Assembly (NCBI GenBank): GCA_016715815.1
Contig: JADJXN010000001.1
Location: 124,001 to 188,000, forward strand
DNA: 64,000 bases
Direction: 5' to 3'
Source of the DNA: Oligoflexia bacterium
GTDB taxonomy: Bacteria; Bdellovibrionota; Bdellovibrionia; JABDDW01
Within the stretch, counting starts at the first letter, position 1. Each line of letters opens with the position of its first letter. A program made the translations under genes and the position numbers. A model generated the notes under the pieces. That model ran no database searches. It was not told the DNA's origin and worked only from the letters and a program-made list of their open reading frames with translations. Shown here piece by piece: positions 58,680-64,000 of this stretch.

Positions 58680-60335
58680 ATGGGGATACTAAAAGGGATT
58701 TTAGTTTTATCCACGGCATTAGCGGGAAGCTGGGATCAAGATGAGCTTATACCAGCCGGTGGAAGACAAAATGTTTATAACTTAAGCCAAGAAGAATATC
58801 TTCAAAGTATTAACCAAGGTAAAATTCATGCACAAATTTACCCTGTTGATGTGACAGGAATTTTACCTCCTTTAAGACCCATTCAAAATTTTTTAGAAAA
58901 AGACTCAGGTAACCCACTAAAAGCTATTTTTCAAAACCTATTTAAAGAGTTCACAGGTGTGCATTCTATAAATGATATTTTTAAATGGGTGGGGCTGCAC
59001 CCTTACCCAAAGGAAAGTGACCAAGGTGTATACGCAGTCCCCTATCCAAACGGGAAAAGGCCCAATTATTTAATGGGCTATGGTGTAATAAAAAGAGACA
59101 ATGTTGATGGTTTTACTGCAAGTTGTGCTTCTTGCCATTCAGCAAATTTATTTGGCAAAACAGTTTTGGGTTTAACGAACCGCTTTCCAAGGGCTAATGA
59201 AACATTTTATAAAGCTAAAATTGCAGTGGGTTATGTTAACCCTTATTTATTTAAAGTTTACAACAGAGCGACGGCTAATGAGGTTAAGCTTTTAGAAGTA
59301 ATTAAAGAAAATGTGGCCTCTATTGGTACACACATGCCTTTAGTTTTGGGCCTTGATACTTCTTTGGCGCAAGTTTCATCGTCACTTAACCGTAGAGAAA
59401 ATGATTCTTGGGCCACAAAAAATAAATTCTATGAAAAACACCCAAGGCGAGATGATTTAGAGCATATGCCCGCTGATAGTAAGCCTGCTGTATGGTGGAA
59501 TATTAAATATAAAAACCGCTGGCTCTCAGATGGTAGTATTATAAGTGGTAACCCCATTTTTACAAATATTTTATGGAATGAGTTAGGGCGTGGCACTGAT
59601 TTAAGGGTGCTTGATAAATGGATTGATAATAATAAAAAAGCTCTTAGAGATTTAACCAATGCTGTGTTTTCTATCCAGGCCCCACGAGTAGTTGATTTTT
59701 TTGAAGCTGAAAGAATTAATTTAGAGAGAGCAAAAAGAGGGGAAAGATTATTTAATTTAAGTTGTGCAAAATGCCACGGGGTTTATGAAAAGGCTTGGAA
59801 TGCACCAGGTAATGAGTTGCTGCCTTACTCTGAAAGATTAAAAACCACACAAGTAATTTACCGCAAAAAGACCCCTGTTGTGGATGTAGGAACAGACCCT
59901 GAGAGATATAAACAGATGAAGCTTTTAGAAAAATTAAATGATTTAGAAATATCTAAAAAAAATGGCACAGTTGTTATTGCTCAAAAAGGTTATGTGCCCC
60001 CACCTCTTGTAGGAATTTGGGCAAGATGGCCATACTTTCATAATAACTCAGTACCTACACTTTGTGATGTTCTAAATGTGAGCCATGAGCGCCCAAGTTA
60101 TTATTTTGCAGGTGAGGCTAATGATCCTAATCGTGATTTTGATTTTGAATGTAACGGTTATCCCATTGGTGATAAAACGCCCCCTGAATGGAAAAAGAAA
60201 ATGTATTTCTTTGATACTACACGCTTAGGAATGGGTAACCGAGGACACGATCAGGGAATTTTGATTAAAAACGGGCAAGAGATATTATCAGTTGAGGATA
60301 AAAAAGATCTCATTCAATTTATGCAAACATTGTAA
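58680..60335 (+). CDS. Di-haem cytochrome c (peroxidase/oxidase-like)
   Basis: A 551-residue exported protein with two haem c sites, CASCH at residues 149-153 and CAKCH at 362-366. A short hydrophobic N-terminus (ILKGILVLSTALAGS) is the likely signal, though short for a Sec peptide. An ATG at 58664 in another frame has a better ribosome-binding site and reads MNKIN, so a further one-base indel at the start is possible. WARWPYFHNNSVPTLCDVL near the C-terminus resembles large c-type cytochromes with a conserved His/Met. It may act in electron transfer or oxidation of an organic substrate. It ends four bases from the homospermidine synthase gene. Confidence 0.8.
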   Translation: MGILKGILVLSTALAGSWDQDELIPAGGRQNVYNLSQEEYLQSINQGKIHAQIYPVDVTGILPPLRPIQNFLEKDSGNPLKAIFQNLFKEFTGVHSINDIFKWVGLHPYPKESDQGVYAVPYPNGKRPNYLMGYGVIKRDNVDGFTASCASCHSANLFGKTVLGLTNRFPRANETFYKAKIAVGYVNPYLFKVYNRATANEVKLLEVIKENVASIGTHMPLVLGLDTSLAQVSSSLNRRENDSWATKNKFYEKHPRRDDLEHMPADSKPAVWWNIKYKNRWLSDGSIISGNPIFTNILWNELGRGTDLRVLDKWIDNNKKALRDLTNAVFSIQAPRVVDFFEAERINLERAKRGERLFNLSCAKCHGVYEKAWNAPGNELLPYSERLKTTQVIYRKKTPVVDVGTDPERYKQMKLLEKLNDLEISKKNGTVVIAQKGYVPPPLVGIWARWPYFHNNSVPTLCDVLNVSHERPSYYFAGEANDPNRDFDFECNGYPIGDKTPPEWKKKMYFFDTTRLGMGNRGHDQGILIKNGQEILSVEDKKDLIQFMQTL

Positions 60336-60339
60336 TCTT

Positions 60340-61773
60340 TCAAACTAAAATATTTTTAAACTGCCAGGGATCGGTGGTGTCTAAATCCTCTGGGTAAAAC
60401 CCAGGGCGATTTTTTAATGGTGTCCAATCAGTATAAAAACCTTTTACCGGTCCCAAATAAGGCATTTGAAATTCCAAACAACGTTTGTAGTCCATTTCAT
60501 CGGCTTCAACAATACCTGCTGTCGGATTTTCTAAGGCCCAAGCCATTCCTGCAACAACAGCTGAAGTAACTTGGAGACCTGTAGCATTTTGATAAGGTGC
60601 GAGTTTTCTAGTTTCCTCAATAGACAATTGTGAGCCGTACCAATAAGCATTTTTTCCATGACCATAAAGGAGAACACCTAGTTCATCAATTCCACTTACA
60701 ATTTCATTTTCATCCAAAATATGATGCTCCTTTTGAACAAAGCCGGTATTTCCAAACATTTCTTCTAAAGATAAAATAGCATCATTGCTGGGATGATAAG
60801 CATAGTGACAAGTGGGGCGATACTCTGCTTGTATTGATTCACCTACAGTGAAGTAGTCTGCAATACTTATGGATTCGTTGTGAGTTACAAGGCGTCCATA
60901 TTGAGCGCCAAGAGTAGGGCACCAGCTCCTTACTTTTGTGTTGGCACCAGGCTGTTGAAGATAAATTGCAGCCTGACAACCAAATTCATGTCTTTTAGCT
61001 GTTTTGGGCAGCCACTTTTCAAAAGTTCCCCAGCCTAATTCCGCCGGTTGCATTCCTTCGCTAACAAAGCCCTCCACAGACCAAGTATTAACAAATACTC
61101 CAGGAGTTTTTGGATTTTTGGATCTCTGCGAATCTCTTTCTGCAATGTGAATTCCCTTAACTCCAACTTTTTGCATTAGTTTAGCCCATTCAATTCTTGT
61201 TTTAGGCATTTCAAAATTTATTTTTGAATCCTGTGCAATTGTAACAAGGGCTTGTTTAACAAACCAAGATACCATTCCAGGATTTGCTCCACAGCAAGAA
61301 ATTGCAGTAATGCCCTCAGGATTATTTTTTTGTTCTTTTATGATTTCTTCTCGAAGTGCGTAGTTTGAGCGCTCACTAGCATTGATTTTTGAATTAAAAT
61401 AAAATCCTGCCCAAGGCTCTACTACAGTGTCTATATAAAAAGTGTTTAAATTGCGACACAAATTCATTACATCTCTTGAGGAAACATCTACTGACAAATT
61501 TACGCAAAACCCTGGCCCTTTTTCAGATTTTAAAAGAGGAGTAAGAAGTTCTTTGTAGTTATCTTTTGTCACTGCAGCCTTAATAAATTTTACCTCATGG
61601 CGTTTTAGAATTTCCTGATTAGAGTCGTCGGGATCAATAACTACAAACTGACTTTTATCAAATTTAAAATGTCTTTCAATGAGGGGAAGTGTTCCGCGAC
61701 CAATGGAGCCAAAACCAATCATAACAATGGGGCCTTGGATAGCGCCATAATTTTTATTAAGTGCATGGTTCAT
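60340..61773 (-). CDS. hss: Homospermidine synthase
   Basis: A 477-residue protein, the typical bacterial length. PIVMIGFGSIGRGTLPL (about residues 15-31) binds NAD, VVEPWAGFYF and CCGANPGMVSWFV are diagnostic, and WGTFEKWLP, then VRSWCPTLGAQYG follow. It makes homospermidine from putrescine with NAD as a cofactor that is reduced and re-oxidised in the cycle. The polyamine may replace spermidine in this organism. A single gene, convergent with the cytochrome gene; the tRNA gene lies 60 bases upstream on the same strand. Confidence 0.9.
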   Translation of the reverse strand: MNHALNKNYGAIQGPIVMIGFGSIGRGTLPLIERHFKFDKSQFVVIDPDDSNQEILKRHEVKFIKAAVTKDNYKELLTPLLKSEKGPGFCVNLSVDVSSRDVMNLCRNLNTFYIDTVVEPWAGFYFNSKINASERSNYALREEIIKEQKNNPEGITAISCCGANPGMVSWFVKQALVTIAQDSKINFEMPKTRIEWAKLMQKVGVKGIHIAERDSQRSKNPKTPGVFVNTWSVEGFVSEGMQPAELGWGTFEKWLPKTAKRHEFGCQAAIYLQQPGANTKVRSWCPTLGAQYGRLVTHNESISIADYFTVGESIQAEYRPTCHYAYHPSNDAILSLEEMFGNTGFVQKEHHILDENEIVSGIDELGVLLYGHGKNAYWYGSQLSIEETRKLAPYQNATGLQVTSAVVAGMAWALENPTAGIVEADEMDYKRCLEFQMPYLGPVKGFYTDWTPLKNRPGFYPEDLDTTDPWQFKNILV

Positions 61774-61833
61774 ATAAGCAATGGTCTATAGCAAAAAAAT
61801 ATATAAATCTATTAAAATTTTTTTAAGAAGAGT

Positions 61834-61910
61834 TGGTCGGCGCGAGAGGATTTGAACCTCCGACCCCTTGCTCCCGAAGCAAGTGCTCTACCAGGCTGAG
61901 CCACGCGCCG
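61834..61910 (-). tRNA. tRNA-Pro (anticodon CGG)
   Basis: Reverse strand: a seven-pair acceptor stem (CGGCGCG with CGCGCCG), discriminator A and an encoded CCA. The anticodon stem is CTTGC/GCAAG around loop TTCGGGA with CGG at 34-36, and the T-arm has GGAGGTTCAAATCCTC. The rsmI stop codon lies directly before its first base, so it is probably cut from the rsmI transcript. Confidence 0.95.
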
Positions 61911-62561
61911 CTAAGAAATAATTAACACAAAAGGGGCTTTGGGATAAGTTTTTTTGCTTAAATCAATTAGCTTACCACGGTGCAGTTCTTCCTCAGGCAT
62001 TGTTAAATTTAAACCTAAAATGGCTTTTGAATTACCAAAATGTTCTGCTAATTCCAAAAGGGTTTTATTAAGCCTATATGGGGTATCCATAACCACCAAA
62101 GGAACCTTTATTTTTAAAAGCTCAGTAATTTTTTTTGAGCGTTCTGAGTTTTCAGCAGGTAAAAACCCTACAAAATAAAACTCTTTTAAATTTAACCCAC
62201 TTAAAGAAATAAGGGCCATTAAGCTTGAGGCCCCAGGGTTAACATCTACTTTAATATTTTCCTTTACACATAAATTTACAAGCTCTGCTCCTGGATCACA
62301 AAAGCCGGGGGTTCCGCAATCACTTACCAACACACAGTTTTGGTTTTTACAAATACCAACCAGCTCTTTTACATCACTCATTTTTGAGTGTTCATTAAGC
62401 TGCAGAATTTTTTTGTCATGGATTTTTAATTTTTTAAGTAATGTTTCAGCAGGCCTTAATTCTTCACAAATAATAACATCAGCATTTTGTAGACTCTCAA
62501 TGGCGCGCAGGGTGATATCTCCCTGATTTCCAATAGGAGTGCTTACAACTATAAGACTCAT
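61911..62561 (-). CDS. rsmI: 16S rRNA (cytidine-1402-2'-O)-methyltransferase, short form
   Basis: A 216-residue tetrapyrrole-methylase-fold enzyme. LIVVSTPIGNQGDITLRAI is the start typical of RsmI, ADVIICEELRPAETLL and LVSDCGTPGFCDPG follow, the latter binding SAM. The family usually has about 280 residues; the C-terminal substrate domain is absent, so this is a short form. It methylates the ribose of C1402 in 16S rRNA. It overlaps the ttcA gene by four bases, and the tRNA-Pro gene starts at the next base after its stop codon. Confidence 0.85.
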   Translation of the reverse strand: MSLIVVSTPIGNQGDITLRAIESLQNADVIICEELRPAETLLKKLKIHDKKILQLNEHSKMSDVKELVGICKNQNCVLVSDCGTPGFCDPGAELVNLCVKENIKVDVNPGASSLMALISLSGLNLKEFYFVGFLPAENSERSKKITELLKIKVPLVVMDTPYRLNKTLLELAEHFGNSKAILGLNLTMPEEELHRGKLIDLSKKTYPKAPFVLIIS

Positions 62562-63331
62562 TCAAAGCTCCAAAAATTTTTATCTAATAAATGGCTTGAT
62601 TTTACATTTTTCAAAGACGCTAAAAGAGAGTTTTTAATATCAGGGATTTCTTTTTCTAGATCTGTTAATAAATTTTTAATTCTTTTTCTTTTAAAGTCTC
62701 CATGTGTTGATTCCCCACACATCAATGGGCATTGGCAACACACAATAGGGAAATTCATTTGCTTGGTGTAAGCTCTTATATCTGCCTCTTGCACATAAAT
62801 TAATGGTCTAATAACAATATTTTCCCCATCTTCTGCGCGAAGCTTAGGCGCCATGCTGCCAAGGCGGCCAATAAAAAAAGCGTTTAATAATAAAGTTTCA
62901 ATCATGTCGTCTTGATGGTGGCCAAGAGCAATTTTATTTAAACCTAATGCTTTAGCAGCTCCATACAGTGTGCCTCGTCTGAGTCTGCTACAAAGAGAGC
63001 ACCACGTGGCCTCGCCCTGGTTTTTTTCTTTTACAATGTTGTTAATATCTTTAAAAGACATGTTGTATTTAATTTTGTTTTGAATCAGGTAGTCTTCAAT
63101 AATATCGGTTCTATAACCCTGGTAACCTTGATCAAGATTAACGGCCACAATTTCAAAATCAATGGGTGCTTTTTTTTGAAGCTCATTTAACACGTGCAGC
63201 ATAGCCCAAGAATCTTTGCCGCCACTGACGGCGACCATGATTTTATCGCCCTCTTCAATCATGTTAAAATCTGAAATAGCTTGACCCACTGAGCGAAATA
63301 ATTTTTTTTCTAGTTTTAAGTCGTCACGCAT
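62558..63331 (-). CDS. ttcA: tRNA 2-thiocytidine biosynthesis protein
   Basis: A 257-residue PP-loop enzyme. SGGKDS at residues 36-41 is the ATP loop, and CSLCSRLRRG (C111, C114) with a later CCQCPLMC are the Cys residues that bind the iron-sulfur cluster. HHQDDMIETLLLN is diagnostic for TtcA. It thiolates C32 of some tRNAs. I chose the ATG at 63331 because an earlier start at 63373 would overlap the divergent NUDIX gene. Together with rsmI and the tRNA-Pro gene downstream, it forms a small RNA-modification operon. Confidence 0.9.
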   Translation of the reverse strand: MRDDLKLEKKLFRSVGQAISDFNMIEEGDKIMVAVSGGKDSWAMLHVLNELQKKAPIDFEIVAVNLDQGYQGYRTDIIEDYLIQNKIKYNMSFKDINNIVKEKNQGEATWCSLCSRLRRGTLYGAAKALGLNKIALGHHQDDMIETLLLNAFFIGRLGSMAPKLRAEDGENIVIRPLIYVQEADIRAYTKQMNFPIVCCQCPLMCGESTHGDFKRKRIKNLLTDLEKEIPDIKNSLLASLKNVKSSHLLDKNFWSFE

Positions 63332-63346
63332 GTTACTTCTTCTATC

Positions 63347-63904
63347 ATGTCCAAGAACAAAAAAAACTGGCAAAAATTAGCATCCAAAGAATTATTTAAA
63401 ACCTCTTTTTTTCAAATGCGAAGTGATGAGCTTTTAATGCCCAATTTGAAGAAAATGCCCAACTATTACGTTTTTGACTTCACTGATTGGGTTAATATTG
63501 TACCTGTTACAACCAATAATGAGCTTGTGCTTATACGCCAATACAGACACGCCGTTGAGGATGAAATGCTTGAAATCCCCGGTGGGGGAATTGACTGGCG
63601 TTTAAAAGAAACCCCTGAACAAGCAGCTCTTAGAGAGCTTGCTGAAGAAACTGGTTATGTGGCCAGTGAAGTTATTCCCCTAGGGTTTCAAAGGCCCAAC
63701 CCAGCTTTGCAAAGTAATAGGCTTTGGAGCTTTTTGGCTTTAGGGTGTGAAAAAAAGTTTGAGCAAAAACTTGATGAATTTGAAGACATAGAAGTTGTTA
63801 CAGTGCCACTTACAGAAGCTTTAGATTTTGTTCATCAAGGGCAAATTCAGCATTCTTTAGTTATTGCTTCACTTCATATGGCCTTAAAACACTTAAATAT
63901 TTAA
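63347..63904 (+). CDS. NUDIX hydrolase, ADP-ribose pyrophosphatase-like
   Basis: A 185-residue protein. The NUDIX box is at about residues 79-103 (GGGIDWRLKETPEQAALREL then AEETG), with two more residues between the first Gly and Glu than in most boxes. The segment VNIVPVTTNNELVLIRQYRHAVEDEMLEIPGGG before it is typical of ADP-ribose and nucleoside-diphosphate-sugar pyrophosphatases. Its start is 15 bases from the divergent ttcA gene. It overlaps the convergent partial gene by four bases at 63901-63904. Confidence 0.85.
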   Translation: MSKNKKNWQKLASKELFKTSFFQMRSDELLMPNLKKMPNYYVFDFTDWVNIVPVTTNNELVLIRQYRHAVEDEMLEIPGGGIDWRLKETPEQAALRELAEETGYVASEVIPLGFQRPNPALQSNRLWSFLALGCEKKFEQKLDEFEDIEVVTVPLTEALDFVHQGQIQHSLVIASLHMALKHLNI

Positions 63905-64000
63905 ATTTTCCAGTTTTTAATTCTAGGCACTTTGGCTGAGGGCTCAGGTGTTTTTTGCGAATGAACTGTTTCAACAAAAATAGGCTTTACAAAAGGGGCT
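63901..64000 (-). CDS. 3' end of an unrecognised gene cut by the window edge
   Basis: On the minus strand an open frame runs from the window edge to a TAA at 63901-63903: about 32 codons, reading APFVKPIFVETVHSQKTPEP, then SAKVPRIKNWKI. It is rich in Pro, Lys and Val and looks like a C-terminal tail. No family can be named from so little sequence. Confidence 0.45.
   Translation of the reverse strand, partial: APFVKPIFVETVHSQKTPEPSAKVPRIKNWKI

Noticed and set aside
58664..58680. Alternative start of the cytochrome gene, MNKIN in another frame
   Set aside because: It would need a further one-base indel; the short signal peptide from 58680 is still possible, so I left the start there and only noted it in the entry.
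1..64000. CRISPR arrays, insertion sequences, prophage genes
   Set aside because: No regularly spaced repeat series, transposase, integrase or phage structural gene was recognised in any frame.

Overview
The window is AT-rich DNA from a didermic (Gram-negative) bacterium. Lipid-linked O-antigen-type assembly genes, an OlsB-like N-acyltransferase, Sec signal peptides and a VAGC lipobox support the two-membrane envelope. The gene mix (homospermidine synthase, EpmA, large unrecognised secreted proteins, very tight gene packing) would suit an AT-rich member of the Bdellovibrionota or a related delta-type lineage. That placement is inference; no rRNA or other decisive marker is present.

About 1-48.4 kb is one long surface-polysaccharide locus, built of short blocks that switch strand. 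From left to right it holds: a cut-off FkbM methyltransferase, glycosyltransferases and hexapeptide acyltransferases (1-5.3 kb); a lone AAA/DUF4143 ATPase with two palindromic operators placed on its promoter (5.35-6.55 kb); a cytidylyltransferase; a + strand run of cupin, perosamine-synthase-like aminotransferase, frameshifted GT4, methyltransferase, Wzy/WaaL-type protein and ABC flippase (7.2-13.7 kb); and a - strand cassette of ACP, MaoC hotdog, FkbH, AAC(3)-like acyltransferase, methyltransferase, large GT-like protein and DUF4910 peptidase-like protein (13.7-21 kb). Next come a sugar amidotransferase, AsnB, NeuB-type synthase, SDR and aminotransferase (21.8-29.2 kb); a small secreted protein with its own promoter and terminator (29.3-30.1 kb); WbpB/WbpA-like oxidoreductases with an LhgO-like flavoprotein (30.1-34.4 kb); EpmA, a methyltransferase and a polytopic protein (36.4-39.5 kb); an HU-type protein; a second O-antigen-ligase-type protein with a GT4; a WbpE-like aminotransferase; MutT; a VWA lipoprotein; GDP-fucose synthesis (fcl, gmd); and a WecG-type transferase. 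The initiating WcaJ/WbaP-type phosphosugar transferase is at 53.2-54.6 kb.

The genes suggest glycan repeat units containing GDP-mannose-derived 6-deoxy or 4-amino sugars, UDP-GlcNAc-derived uronic acids and a nonulosonic-acid-like sugar, decorated by methyl, acyl, amidino-type and possibly glyceryl groups. A lipid carrier would be loaded by the WcaJ-like enzyme, flipped by the ABC protein and polymerised or ligated by the Wzy/WaaL-type proteins. No Wzx is visible.

From 48.9 kb the content changes. There is a probably well-expressed secreted coiled-coil protein followed by two strong stem-loops, then an unrecognised secreted protein of about 1,100 residues split by a frameshift, an OlsB-like acyltransferase/M14 peptidase/hydrolase operon, a pirin, a membrane protein, a di-haem cytochrome c, homospermidine synthase, tRNA-Pro(CGG), rsmI, ttcA and a NUDIX hydrolase.

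Four genes are broken by apparent one-base indels at or near homopolymer runs (about 9.46, 39.28, 50.83 and 57.09 kb). In each, the reading frame plainly continues in another frame. This could be assembly error, real decay, or slippage/phase variation. No gap between genes exceeds 300 bases, and no CRISPR array, insertion sequence or rRNA was seen.
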